A DNA stretch of 64,000 bases from Linum tenue (Eukaryota; Streptophyta; Magnoliopsida; Malpighiales; Linaceae), in the NCBI GenBank assembly GCA_946122785.1, contig CAMGYJ010000011.1, positions 12,586,001-12,650,000 of the forward strand, written 5' to 3'. Made by a program: the position numbers and the translations under genes. Below the pieces are notes generated by a model. The model did not search any database, was not told the DNA's origin, and was given only the letters and a program-made list of their open reading frames with translations. Positions 10,886 through 22,102 of this stretch are shown one piece after another (the first letter of the stretch is position 1; every line of letters starts with the position of its first letter).

Positions 10886-11749
10886 TAGGGGTGGCAGTCG
10901 GTCGGTTTCGGTTTAATCGAAAACCGAAAACTCGGTTATCAGTTAAACCGAGCCACCCCCTATCATTGCCGACCACCGACCGTGAGGGAGGTCACGGTTA
11001 GCCGGCCAACCGACCGGTCGGTTTTGGTTTTAGGATAGGTTAGCCGATCAACCGAAAAAACCTTCATTTTCTAAAAAAAGAAAAACTAAAAATTAATTAA
11101 AAAAAATCTCAACCACTCAATTCTGTCAATCCTTATCTCTCCTTCCTCCACCAACCCACCAGACCACTCCCCTTCTCTCTCCCCCAATCAATTCCGTTCC
11201 CCTTCTTCTCTCCCAAAAATCTCTTCCAATTAATTCCCCTTCTCTCTCCCAAAATTAATTCCCCTTCAGCCTTTCATCTCTCTTTCTTCCTAAAATCTCT
11301 CCCAAAATCAATTCCCCTTCAACCTTCTTTCTTTCCCGAAAAATCTTCCCAACTTTTCTTTTTCCCCTCCTCTCACCGATCTGCCTCTCTTCATCTCTCA
11401 TGGCGGCGGGGATGGTGGCCGGCGCAATCGAGCAGTTGCAATCGGGGAGCGGACGGCGACTTAGGAAGGAGAGCAAGGAGCGGAGGCGGCGGCCGGACGC
11501 GGTGGCGGCGACGTTGGGCAGCGAAGGAAGCCGGAGGTTTCTGTGTGGTGGGGTGGTGGATTAGGCGGCAGAGCGGAGACCGGTTAATTTCGGATAGCCG
11601 GTTAACCACGGTTGATCACCGTCGGTAAGTCGGCTAGCTGAAAACTCCCTCTGACTCTCCGACCACCGACCGACCTTAATAACCGTTGATTTTCGGTTAG
11701 CTATTAACCGGCGGTTAGCCGCTAACTGGAGACCGAATTGCCACCCCTA
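10886..11749. mobile_element. Non-autonomous hAT element
   Basis: The 864-base element starts TAGGGGTGGCAGTCGGT and ends ACCGAATTGCCACCCCTA. These inverted ends are characteristic of plant hAT elements. It is flanked by the perfect eight-base duplication GCAGACAG (10878-10885 and 11750-11757). No transposase is encoded. The interior is rich in CGGTTAACCG-type palindromic words, concentrated near both ends, and in CT-rich sequence at 11140-11400. Confidence 0.9.
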
Positions 11750-11757
11750 GCAGACAG

Positions 11758-13533
11758 GCAGAGTGGAACACCACTAAAATCGATGAGTGTTGTAGGTCCC
11801 GATTCCAGCAGCAGGGGGAACCCGACGATGATTTCTGAAGGCTTGAGGTTGAGAGCGGAAGGGAAAGGAACGGAAACCGGCCGTTGTGCGTACCCGACCC
11901 GTTGGTCGGATGAATTTATTATTATTTTTTTATGTTAATCAATTTGTTAATATTTTCAACCGATTTGAATTTTTGTAAATAATTTATTGACGTTTTGAAA
12001 ATAATTTTTGTGCTACTTGTTGATTGTGATATTAGTGATAATTAGTTCCTATATATTTTTGATAATTAGGTTATCCTTAGGTTAAAAGTGTGTATTTTTA
12101 TTTTTATATTTCTGAAAATCGTTTGCACTTCTTATTGTTGTGCATCCATTTAGTGTCTTCGACTTGAAATAACGTTAAAATCTTAAAAAAGATGCAAATG
12201 ACTAAAAATGCGGGGAAATAAGATAAATTAAAATGGGAAGAGGATGCGACAGGCTCATATTCATTTTGTTGTAATCTCAGTGAAGAATAATCTTAGTGAA
12301 GAATAATGCATTACATTCTTCTTAGGCAGGATCTGGATAACTTTACTCGCAAGTGTAACTCAAACTAACTAATGCTAGCATTAGAGCCAACACCGAATTA
12401 GAGAATCAAGTGACGAAGCAAACCAAAAACTAAACTTGAAGAGATATTGTGTTTATTTGGAGTTCCTAATGTAGTTAGTCATGGCTTAACTGAACTAACA
12501 AACGCGAAAATTAGAAGGAAAAGTGAATTAGATTTGTAGCCTGTAGGTTCTAGTTGACAGTAATATCCCTCCGAACAGTAATGATTGTTGGGATTTCCAT
12601 CAATCAAAGATTTGTTTCTCCAATACAATTAATGATAACTTTGCAAAAACAACAATAACAGGCTAGCTAAAGTCAGTATTCAAAGTGGGGCATATTTCCA
12701 TTTCCAGTTCAAAAGATCAAAGCTACAGGAAGCGGTATATACATGGTGAGTACAAAAGAGAATTTGTCATTGTTGCAAAATGTAGCAGTTCCAATTGATT
12801 GCTTTGGACCTGAAATCATTAGAAGGATTAAGTGCTATTAGCAAACCTAGATTATTTAAGGCAACACAGGAAATAACAATGGATCATGAGTTGCAGCCTT
12901 TCAGTTGAATAAAGATAGCCAAAACCATAAAGATCGAACCTTCTGTCACTACAGACGTTTTCAAAATCACACAAAGAAGCGGAAGAAACATGAATCCACC
13001 CATTTATGCCAACACAACCAGAAAATCTAACTCTTTTCATCTACCAAAGAGTAGCATTATAAAAAAAAACAAAAAAAATCTACCAAAGAGTAGGGAGAGC
13101 AAAGGTTCATGAGTTGCAGCCTTTCAGCTGAACGAAGATAGCCAAAACCACCAATAATGAGAATAGAAAACAATTGAAAGTGTTGTGATCTTCCATAAAT
13201 CAAATCTCTTTAAATCATGCAGACATACCGGGTCGAGGAAGAGATTTTTGCCTGCTGGAGATTTCAGTAGTACCAGTTGGAGCTCTTCCTTCATAATTGT
13301 GAGGAAAATAGATAAACAGCCAAAGAGCAATTTTTCATGTTAGGATTTTACAATGACTACCTTGAAGACCAATATCTCACCTCATAACAATGGGAATTGC
13401 AAATCTGGTTCCCCTCCGTCATGAATATAGTCGTCATCCACTGCGGTCCTCTCCAACATGGATCTACACCCTAATCCAAAGAAAATAGAAGTAAACACAC
13501 ACACAAAATTAGTATACAATTTAGAGGTCAGTA
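11758..13533. other. Intergenic or intronic block between hAT element and LINE
   Basis: Mostly AT-rich with no recognised protein. It contains a duplicated segment: CATGAGTTGCAGCCTTTCAG followed by a GATAGCCAAAACCA block occurs near 12886 and again near 13108. TCTACCAAAGAGTAG occurs near 13040 and 13079. Two exon-like segments on the minus strand are listed separately. Confidence 0.4.
13229..13470 (-). other. Two possible exons of an unrecognised minus-strand gene
   Basis: On the minus strand, 13470-13381 is open for 90 bases between a TTTGGATTAG acceptor-like end and a perfect GAG/GTGAGA donor. After an intron-like gap, 13288-13229 is open for 60 bases between an ATGAAG acceptor and a CCG/GTATGT donor. 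Both keep one frame across the junction and end in LLKSPAGKNLFLDP. I do not recognise the protein. The LINE inserted 60 bases upstream. This could be a host gene fragment, a gene captured by the CACTA element, or chance. Confidence 0.3.
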
Positions 13534-13655
13534 ATATTACCACCACCATATAGTTTTTTTTTACCAGTTTGGAAAAAAAAATGCTGCGAGATGCTCTCGC
13601 CTCTCTCCTCCTCTTCTGTTCGACTTTTGGTTCTTGACTTTCTAGCGCCGCCGTC

Positions 13656-15029
13656 GTGGTATTCCCGGCGAGCTTGCGGAATCAACACGTCCAGCTCGAC
13701 GAGACTTGGAATCCCTGGTCGTCCTTCTGTGTTCGGCGTGATACCCAGGAGAAGGGGTTAAGTGAAGTCTTATCCGCCGGCAGTCGCTGGCAAGGGGCTT
13801 TCCGGGTGATTGACCGGAGTGGCGGTAGGAGATGCCGATTGAACAAGCGTTCGTTCCTGACTGCGTTTGTTGCAGCGGTTACTTTTGATGACCGTCCAAC
13901 TAAAAGGTTTAAACAAGGGCCACGGAAGCTATGGAGATTTTGGCTCCCTCAATCATCAGAATTGGATGATGAGGAATCGGACCTAACCCTGTTCGCGGGA
14001 AGAAATCCTCAGGCCACAAGACCGCAAATGAATCGGCTTGGAGGATGTGGAAAATTGTTGCACGATCTCCCCTTAGGGGGTGGGAATTTTCCCGAAAGGC
14101 CATTGGATGCAAGTTCTGGTTGCTTTCAACCGGGCATCAATGGCGACTTAAGTATTTTCGATGCTACAAGTGAGATTGTGGATCCTGAGCCTCCCTTTGG
14201 GCATGCAGTCCCTGCTGTGTCCCCGACGTGGAGGGAGCAGGGGGGATTGCTGCGACTATCTACCCCCTCTGACTCCGGCGGGGCTCGGTCCGGCGGCTCG
14301 GGTGGCGGCGACGGAAACCGACAGCTGGGCAGGCTGCGGATAAATCGGGTGGTTAGGGAAGGATTATCCCCCAAATCATGTATCTGGGTTGGCGGATTTG
14401 ACGGACCCTTAATTGAAATCGAATTTTGTTGTCCCTCTCTCCAAGTGAGTTTGCCTAATCCGAAGCAAACTCTTTCTTCTAATAGACTCAGGGGGGCACG
14501 CCTCTTCGGGGGAGATTCAGGATTAATTTTCTATAAATTGGAGGGGTCTTGGGCTCGCCTGCCATTGTGCAATCTTCGTGGATCTGTGAATATTGCAGAG
14601 GCAAATAAAGGCGAACCCCGCAGTCTGCTGCTCTCTGCTCAGGTAGCTGTTCAGGTGTCTGCAGCGCGCCCCATTGTCACCGCTGGCAGCATCGACCCTA
14701 GCTGCCAGTTGCCCTCTACTCCGGCTTCTGCTCTGGTGTTGACCACTGCTCCTCAAACGCGGTTTACTGCTTCCGCTGACAGACCGAGTTCGGCTACCTT
14801 GCTGCTGACAGGTAACGGGGTTCACCCCATAGCCCTCTCCCCTTGCTCTGCTTTGCTAAGTCCCGATGCGCTTTCGAGTGCTAAAAAATATAGTCTGCCC
14901 CCTATGTTCAGCTGCCGCCAGATTCTCTGGCTGCTTTGGCCCGGCCTTGTGCCTCGACGGAGAATTTATTTGCTGAGTCGGACAGGATCCCCCTACCGCC
15001 AGCTATCTCAACTACGAATCCGACAGTGA
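13656..15029 (+). CDS. LINE ORF1 N-terminal long open frame
   Basis: A 457-codon uninterrupted frame at the 5' end of the LINE. Its translation is Gly/Ser/Arg-rich and has no domain I recognise. It overlaps the DUF4283 frame by about 90 bases in another phase, so either it is the N-terminal part of ORF1 joined by a frameshift, or it is a fortuitously open leader. The first ATG is not supported by any visible signal. Its length without stops contrasts with the broken frames downstream. Confidence 0.4.
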   Translation: MVFPASLRNQHVQLDETWNPWSSFCVRRDTQEKGLSEVLSAGSRWQGAFRVIDRSGGRRCRLNKRSFLTAFVAAVTFDDRPTKRFKQGPRKLWRFWLPQSSELDDEESDLTLFAGRNPQATRPQMNRLGGCGKLLHDLPLGGGNFPERPLDASSGCFQPGINGDLSIFDATSEIVDPEPPFGHAVPAVSPTWREQGGLLRLSTPSDSGGARSGGSGGGDGNRQLGRLRINRVVREGLSPKSCIWVGGFDGPLIEIEFCCPSLQVSLPNPKQTLSSNRLRGARLFGGDSGLIFYKLEGSWARLPLCNLRGSVNIAEANKGEPRSLLLSAQVAVQVSAARPIVTAGSIDPSCQLPSTPASALVLTTAPQTRFTASADRPSSATLLLTGNGVHPIALSPCSALLSPDALSSAKKYSLPPMFSCRQILWLLWPGLVPRRRIYLLSRTGSPYRQLSQLRIRQ

Positions 15030-16105
15030 TTTATGAATCTAATACTATACCTGGCCCTTCTTGTCAGGTACATATAATGTGGCGTATTGCTGAGGACCAG
15101 GTGGTGGAGTTCTCCCTTGAGGAGGTCCAGTCTGTGAGATTCCGCACTTCGAGGACACTGCTGGGTAGGCTCTTTTCGGAAAACAGGTTCACTGTCGCTG
15201 AACTGAAGGAGGGCTTACTCGAAGCTTGGAGGGTGAAAGGAAACCTTAGGGTGACACTCACCAAGTTTGGCCTGTTTGAGATCGTACTGCCAAGCGATGA
15301 GACAAGGGTGTGGATCCTGAAAAGAACACCCTGGATTGTCAAAGACAAGATTTTCCATCTTCGATCCTAGGTTCCATCTATTTCGAGGCTTGTGTTTGAT
15401 GAGCTGGCTATTGCTCCCTTTCGAGTGCAACTTTGGAATGTGAAGGAGGACTGTTGCACTAGGCAGTTTGGCCGGAAAGTGGCAGCTGGGGTCATCGGCT
15501 AGGTCTTGGAGGCAGACGTCTTTACGTCGAAGGACACGGAGGAGTGCTTTGTCAAAGTTCTGGCTCTGATTGATTTTACTAAACCGTTGCAATCTCAGTT
15601 CATGGCAATTAGCGAGGAACTTGGCAGTTTTTGGGTGAATCTCAAATATGAGTTCTTACCGACCTTATGCTTCCATTGTGGCCGGGTGGGGCATTCAAAA
15701 CGGGACTGTGTCTTCGACCCTCCATCAGGAAAAGAACGCTTCGGCCCTCATTTGTCAACAAGAAAGCTGGGGAGGAAGATATATGTGGAGGAGTAAGATT
15801 ACCCCAAGTTCCGGAATACTAGTAAATCTGTATGGGTGAACAAGAATGTGCAAGTGCATAGTAGTAGTAGTGTGAAGAATGCACGAGGTCGGGGGCAGGA
15901 GGGATCATCAGAGCCTACTGACTCCAAGGCTCAGGTATCGTACCATGCCCGGTCTGAGGAGCTGACAGCTCATGGTGGTATTGAGGCACAGCCTGGGAAG
16001 TGTGCGTCTGATCCCAAGTCAGTTGGAAAGCGTGCTAGCCCTAAGGGGTTTGTCTTTAAGACGTCGCCTCAAGTCAAGATTGGTGGTGGGGTTAGGCAGT
16101 ACTAG
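14936..16105 (+). pseudogene. LINE ORF1: DUF4283 and CCHC zinc knuckle
   Basis: This ORF1 part encodes the RNA-binding protein that packages LINE RNA. A DUF4283 domain (about 15080-15360) contains the FGLFEIVLPS and KRTPWIVKDK segments. After a stop at 15368 the same frame resumes and reaches a zinc knuckle, CFHCGRVGHSKRDC, at 15668-15709, fitting C-X2-C-X4-H-X4-C. Ser/Gly-rich and basic sequence follows. DUF4283 followed by this knuckle is the usual ORF1 layout of plant L1 elements. At least one stop and the frame break with 16308 onward make it a pseudogene. Confidence 0.8.
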
Positions 16106-16307
16106 AAGAAGAAATCGCCTGGGAAGGCTGCCTCCCTTCCTCGACAGGGAACCAAGGGTCGCCAGCAACCAGAGAGGTGAGCCAAGCAGGCGGCCCTCCG
16201 CCAGCCGATGACAGATCCATTGGAGGAGGTGCTGGAACAGTCACGGAGGCGAAGACTGATCTTGCAGGAGGAATCTGAGGAGGAGGAGGAGGAGGAGGAG
16301 CTGGTGG

Positions 16308-16913
16308 ATGCTAGGAGGCCTGGCCTCTCATCACTCAAGAACCCCCCCTAAGGTTGGAGCCCAACCAGGAGTCTCGATCCCCCGGGTTCGCCCACGCCTG
16401 CGGAAAGGAGGAGCAGGAGGTCCGCTGTCTATGACAAACCGAGATGGGGGCTCTGACCTGCCTAGTGATCTGCACGAGCTGGAGGATAAGGAGGATGAGG
16501 TTCCTTTGGATGATTCCATTTTGAAAGATCACTAGAAGGAGTATGAATCAGATGGTGACCACTCGTTGGAGGATAACCATTCATTTGAAATCAAGCGGCG
16601 TTCTCCTGTAAGTGCCGCTACAAAGACGTGCCATATCAGGAGTGGGCGTGTTCACCAAGTGGTGGAGGCCTTCGAAACTGGGCTTGTCCTCGAGAGGGAG
16701 GAGGATGATCCTCATAAGGGATCGAGTTTGAAGCTAGATGAGTATGGTTCTAATATGCTAGACCCAATCGTGGAGACTCGGAAGCGGGGGATCGATGCTC
16801 TGGACGGGGACGTGGGTGACCCTCCAACCCCGAATAAACAATTTGTGGAAACTGCTGATATTCTAGAAAAGGTGGAGGAAGCCAGCCTGGAATGGCCCCC
16901 AGTAGATAAATGA
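16308..16913 (+). pseudogene. LINE ORF1 C-terminal part
   Basis: The third reading-frame segment of ORF1 is charged and low in complexity, with Glu/Asp runs and a stop at 16533. It closes with WPPVDK and TGA at 16911-16913. That stop overlaps the start of ORF2 in the string ATGA (16910-16913), the arrangement used for termination-reinitiation. No folded domain is visible. Confidence 0.6.
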
Positions 16914-17699
16914 GGCTTCTGGCCTGGAATGTGAGAGGAATTGGGTCATCCCTCACATTCCAAACTGCAGTCGGGCTTGTTCATTCGAATAAATCGGATC
17001 TTGTGTTCTTTTCTGAGACGCGATCGAGCCGGCGTGTAGTCTCCCGTCGGATGCGGGGTTTAGGTTTTACTCTTTCTCATTGTTTTTTTTGTTGATGCAG
17101 TCGATGCATCAGGTGGGTTAGTAGTTGCGTGGTCCCCCGGGGTTGACACTTTGGTGTTTTGTCATTCCAACTTTTACATTTGTTCGCAAATTAATGAAGA
17201 AGGTTTTTCTTATATCGTGATTTTTGTTTACATAAGTTGTAATGTTGCTACTCGAGCCATTCAGCTGGCTCAGTTACGAGATGTTTGTGCGAATTTCCAA
17301 CACCCTTATGTGGTCATAGTTGATTTCAACACTACTCTTCGAGAGAGTGAGAAGGATGGGGGTCGGGCGTGGGATGCTAACCAAGCAGCTAGTCTCCGTG
17401 CCTTTGTTCAGGACTTGGGGCTCCATGACCCTGGCTTCCAAGGGGATCAATTCACCTGGACAAACAAGCGTATGGGTGCGGCCTACATTCGTGAATGCCT
17501 GGATAGAGCGCTTTGCTCCCAATCCTGGATTGACTCGTTCCCTGAGACTTTGGTCAAACATTTTACGGACCAAGGGTCGGATCATCGTGCTTTGCTCCTC
17601 TTTGATAAACCGTATAGTAGGACTAGTCGGCCCCTCTTCCGGTTTGATGCCCGCTGGGTGGATAATCCCGAAGTTAGGGTTATGGTTCACTATGTCTAG
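16910..17699 (+). pseudogene. LINE ORF2: AP endonuclease domain
   Basis: The endonuclease nicks target DNA for target-primed reverse transcription. It begins MRLLAWNVRGIG, the typical start of plant L1 ORF2, with FFSETR for the metal-binding Glu. A frame shift occurs in a poly-T run near 17086-17093. After it come VVIVDFNTTL, where most relatives have GDFN, then GDQFTWTNKR, ECLDRALCS, and SDHRALLLF for the catalytic SDH. Most motifs survive. The DFN motif is altered and the frame is broken. Confidence 0.85.
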
Positions 17700-19502
17700 C
17701 AAGAGGAGATCCAGGGTACACCTATGTTCCGACTTTGGGAGTGCCTTAAGAAGCTTCGGCATTTGCTATATGATTGGAGCAGGGCGGGCATTACGAATTC
17801 CCTTGGTAATATCAAGACTCTCCAGGCGGAGATTCACCGGATTAAGGCGGTCCATCCGGTGGACTGGGATGCGATTAGGATCCTGGAAACAGAGCTGTCT
17901 CGTCAATGGGAAGCGGAAGAAGTCTATTGGCAGCAGAAGTCTTGGTTTCGGTGGTTGAAGAAAGGTGATCAGAATTCTGCCTATTTCCATACGGTTACTA
18001 GGGCGCGTCGCAAAATGAATTTTGTCTATGGGCTCCAGAATGAGGAGGGTGAATGGATCACGAAGGAGTCGGGGAAAGATGCCATTGTGACTAATTTCTA
18101 TCAGAACCTGTTCACTACGGAGAACCAGGTTCAGAATATGACTGACAGGGTGGCCAACCTTCCGATTGCCCATAGTGTTACTCCGCAGATGAATGCGCAG
18201 TTGACGGCGGAGGTTTCGCCTAATGAGGTTCGGAGGACGGTTTTTTTGATGGGATTGAATCAGGCCCCGGGCTCTAATGGCTTCACTGGGAAGTTCTTCA
18301 AGTCATTTTGGGATATTGTGGGCGATTCGGTGGTTGAAGCAGTAATTTCATTCTTTGCAACGAGTAGGATGTTGCGGAGCTTTAACCATACCTGGCTCAC
18401 TCCGATTCCTAAAGTGGAGTCTGTGGAAACTGTCAGGCAGTTGCGCCCGATCAGCCTTTGTCAATTTGTTTACAAGGTGATAACGAAGATCATGGCTGAA
18501 CGGCTCGCTACTCTTCTCCCTCAGATTGTCTCGGAGGGTCAGAATGCGTTTATAAGAGACCGGCAGATTATTGACAACATCCTACTCGGACATGAGTTAA
18601 TGCATTATCTAAAAATTAAGAAGCAAGGGAAGAATGGGTACATGGATCTAAAGGTTGACATGGAAAAGGCCTATGATAGATTCAAATGGCCCTTCCTTCT
18701 GGCGGTTTTGGATAAAATGGGTTTTAACTCGCTCTGGCAAGGATGGATTCAAGAGTGTCTTCGTTCCTCCTCCTTCTCGGTTCTGATGAATGGTACACCC
18801 TCGGGTTATTTCACTGCCTCTCGAGGGCTCCGCCAGGGGGATCCACTTTCCCCCCTCTTGTTTGTCCTTTGCACGGAGGGGTTTGCGGCTATCCTCTGAA
18901 AGGCAATTTCAGATAAAAAGTTATAGGGGGTGAAGGTGGCTCCCCGTGCTCCAAGAATCTCGCATTTGTTCTTCGCGGATGATTCCTATTTATTTCTGTG
19001 GGGTTCTCTGCAGGAGTGCGATAATTTACTTGAGGTTCTGAATGAATATGAGGAACTGAGTGGCTAGCGGGTGAATTTGGAGAAATCTGCTGTGTGCTTT
19101 AGTAAAAATATTGCCCTGCCAGATCAGGATTTCTTGGCCTCCATACTTGGGGTTGGTGCAGTGGGGGTCCATGATAAATATCTGGGGTTCCCCACTCTGG
19201 TTGCCAGATCCAAAATGGCCACATTCAGATATTTGGAGGAGAAGCTTCTTGAGCGTCTTCAGGGGTGGAAGCAACGAACGTTATCCTGGGCAGCGAAGGA
19301 AACTTTGATTAAATCCATAGCATTGGCCCTACCCTTACATTTTATGTCATGCTTCAGGCTTCCCCTCTCTCTTTGTCGATTACTTGATAAACATGTGGCA
19401 CGGTTTTGGTGGGGGGCTGAGGATGGCCATCCCAAGGTTCGATGGGTGTCCTGGCGGAATATGTGCAGGAGTAAACATGATGGGGGGATGGGATTTCGCT
19501 AG
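17700..19502 (+). pseudogene. LINE ORF2: reverse transcriptase domain
   Basis: This is the polymerase that copies LINE RNA at the nicked target. In order: QQKSWFRWLKKGDQNSAYFH, QAPGSNGFTGKFFKSFW (most L1 elements have PGPDG), RPISLCQFVYKVITKI, GQNAFIRDRQI, the catalytic MEKAYDRF block, GLRQGDPLSPLLF, then FADDSYLF at about 18972-18995 holding the second catalytic Asp pair. Stops interrupt the same frame at 18897 and 19065, the latter where SGQRVN would be expected. The thumb region, with YLGFP and WAAKETLIKS, follows and stops at 19500. Confidence 0.9.
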
Positions 19503-20415
19503 TTTGAGCATTTCAATCAAGCTCTTTTAGCTAAGATTGGCTGACGTATTCTCAATGAACCTCAATCCCTCCTTGCCCAGGTATATAAAGGGAAGTACTT
19601 CCCTCAAGGTTCATTCCTGAGCGCGACGGCCAGGTCACGTTCCTCTTGAGGATGGCAGAGTATCCTTTATGAGCGACAGTTATTGGAGAGGGGTTTAAGA
19701 TGGCAGGTTGGCAATGGCCAGTCGGTCTCTCTCCTCCACTCTAACTGGATTCCTGGATACCAGCTCGATCCCCCTTGCTATAACCCGCTGATTCTGCCAG
19801 AGGGGGGTGATCCCGTGGTGGCGGAGGTTATTTGTGCTGGGGAAGGTCGGTGCTCTGATGCTAAGCTAAGAATATGGTTTGACCCACCTACTTGCCTCCC
19901 CATTAAGGCTATTCCGCTCCCGCCTCGAAATATTCCTGACAAGCTTATTTGGCATAACACGGCAGATGGGGTTTTCTCGGTTAAGTCGGCATACCATCTT
20001 GCTGTTGATTTGGACAGGAGGAGGGGTGAGTGGCGTTCTGTGGCTATTTGGATTGATAAGCCCAGTTGGATAAGGGTGTGGGAACCTAAGATCCATCCGA
20101 AGCTGAAAGTCTTTGTATGAAAAATTCTTAATTGGGCTCTGCCTACTACGGAGGCGCTAATTGAGAAAAAGGTTCCTGTGCTTCCCCGATGTCCAGTTTG
20201 TTGGGATGGCCCATAGACGATGGAACATCTGTTTCTTTATTGTCCGGTTGCGCGGGCTCTCTGGGACTATTCAGGGCTGGATTACTTGGGAGAGGGGCTG
20301 CCTCGGCATACCTTTCCTTTGTTCCTCAAACGTCTGTTGGCGTTGATCCATCAGCCTTCGCTGGTTATGGCTGTTGTTGCCATCCTTTGGAGGATCTGGC
20401 GGTCTCGTAATTGAG
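19503..20415 (+). pseudogene. LINE ORF2: zinc-binding region (zf-RVT)
   Basis: Continues in the same frame after a stop at 19500. It contains FSVKSAYHLAVD, then WIRVWEPKIHPKLKVFV, a stop at 20118-20120 where Trp is expected, then KILNWALPT, and a Cys/His block with CPVC and TMEHLFLYCPVARALW (about 20190-20260). This matches the zf-RVT region between the polymerase and RNase H of plant LINEs. At least three stops are present. Confidence 0.8.
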
Positions 20416-20549
20416 TTGTCTCTGAAGGAAAACAGTTTGGGATCCCAGCGCTCATGCGACGGTTCAACCAACAGTATGAGGAATGGGTGGGATTGCCAAC
20501 GGATCAGGTGCCTAGGGTGTCGCGTCCGATTGTTCAACCAGCAGTTCAG

Positions 20550-21005
20550 GAGGGTGATTCACGGTTGTTTGTATGTGGGATGGGGCCATTAGGAGTGGGT
20601 CGTATTCGGCTGGCGGGATGGTTATCCTAGCCCCCGGGCGGACCGTTCTTCTGGCAAAGGGGGGTTCAGTTTCCTCATATGGATGAGCCCGATGTGGTGG
20701 AGTTGCTTGTGCTTCGGGAGGCTATTACTTGGTGTTTGGAGTATGGCTTGTCGGCTGTCTGGTTCGAGGGTGATGCCAAGGTGCTTATTGATAAAATTAA
20801 TCAAGCCGACACAAGGGATAACCGGTTGGGTGATGTACTGGATGAGATAGGTCATTATTTTCGCACCCAGCCTGGGTTTAGTGTGCGATTTGTAGGTCGG
20901 GAGAACAATAGGTTAGCTCATTCGGTAGCTAGAAAAGTCATCTCTTTGTATCCGACTATGTGTCGCTTCTTTGATTTCCGGGCATGGCTGGTTTCAAGGG
21001 TGTAA
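20550..21005 (+). pseudogene. LINE ORF2: C-terminal RNase H-like domain
   Basis: Recognised by EPDVVELLVLREAITWC, then AVWFEGDAKVLIDKIN and FVGRENNRLAHSVARKV. This is the RVT_3 type RNase H seen at the end of plant L1 ORF2, which helps remove the RNA template. The first strand carrying the leading catalytic Asp is not clear in the frame. The ORF ends at TAA (21003-21005), about 37 bases before the A-tail. Confidence 0.8.
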
Positions 21006-21065
21006 CTATCTTTTTTATGATCAATATATGATATCTTTTGACAAAAAAAAATATCACCACCACCA

Positions 21066-21779
21066 AAATATTTATAATCCGCCCAACAAACCCCCTAGAA
21101 CAAACAGGAAAGAGTATGGAATCAACCCACAAAAAGAATCTAATAAAAAAAAGATATCAAGACAGATAGAGAATTACAGAGAAAAACCACGACTTCACAT
21201 CTAACAATTCCTTGATCCCGTCGAGGAGGTAAGAATGGCCACCGACAGTGAAGCCACCAGAAAAAAAAGTAGATCTACCTTGACCGGTAATCGTCCACCG
21301 AAGTTATTGATATTCCATAATGTATTCTAGCTTCCTAGATGAGATACATTAGCTACCTGTTCTAGCCTATCCTTCATATAATGCTTGTGAGATCTACACA
21401 ATTCATGTTCCCAAATCACAAAGCATGTGAAGAAAATTTTTCCAAAGATTACAGGCATTATTTGTTCTCCTTTAGGAACCTACCTTTATTTCTATCTTAG
21501 TTTTTCACAAATGGCCACAACTCCGAATTTTACAGCATGCCACTTCAATTGAAATTTATGAATGAATCAATAGCCAACAAATAAAAGAATGAGTCCACCA
21601 GAGAGAAACGTGTGGCATTATTCACTTCCTTACAGGCTTACGACATCACCCAACTCATCACCACTACCAAGATTATAAAACATTAAACATGACCATTTAG
21701 ATAAATTAGAACTTGTAATATTACCTATCACCTAAACCGAGCAATTGTGCTAGAGAAATTGGCAATAAAACTGAATGAT
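21066..21779. other. AT-rich stretch downstream of LINE
   Basis: No gene or repeat boundary recognised. It continues the sequence interrupted by the LINE at 13533. Confidence 0.3.
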
Positions 21780-22102
21780 TTGTACATCAACTCAGAAAAT
21801 TATGTTCTTTCTTCAAACAATTCTTCATGCTGAACGGGCTACACTATCACATCTATCACAACAAAGCCAGACTATCGCAAAGAAAGAATTGGTAAAGCAT
21901 GATAGAGATGAAATATCTCCACCACTTCAGGAACAGACCAACAACTCTATCTCTCCACTCTCCTATTCTGTTTCATTCTGTTCCTTAGTTTTAGCAATCC
22001 TCTGCGTAGGATTTGCCCTTCGGTTACATCTACTGCTGTATATAAACATATATTCAATAAAGAGCAACTCAGGTTTTCTAAGACACTTTCATGGTATCAG
22101 AG
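21780..22102 (+). repeat. Copia LTR end and primer-binding site
   Basis: TGGTATCAGAGC (initiator-Met primer site) lies at 22091-22102, directly after a TTTCA end, so sequence to its left is the 3' part of an LTR. TATATAAACATATATTCAATAAAG near 22037-22061 holds a TATA box and an AATAAA signal of the kind found in LTRs. The LTR start is not determined. Downstream no copia Gag is recognised before another element begins at 22750. Confidence 0.65.

Larger units (their letters stand above)
13549..21050 (+). mobile_element. Near full-length L1-type LINE
   Basis: A 7.5-kb non-LTR retrotransposon in order: ORF1 with DUF4283 and CCHC knuckle, AP endonuclease, reverse transcriptase, zinc-binding region, RNase H, A-tail (21042-21050). 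It is flanked by 15-base target duplications differing at one base, ATATTACCACCACCA (13534-13548) and ATATCACCACCACCA (21051-21065). The 5' end appears complete, which is uncommon for LINEs. Several frameshifts and stops make it inactive. Confidence 0.9.

Noticed and set aside
14126..14825. Antisense open frames of 82-100 codons within the LINE
   Set aside because: Shadows of the long GC-rich plus-strand ORF1 frame.
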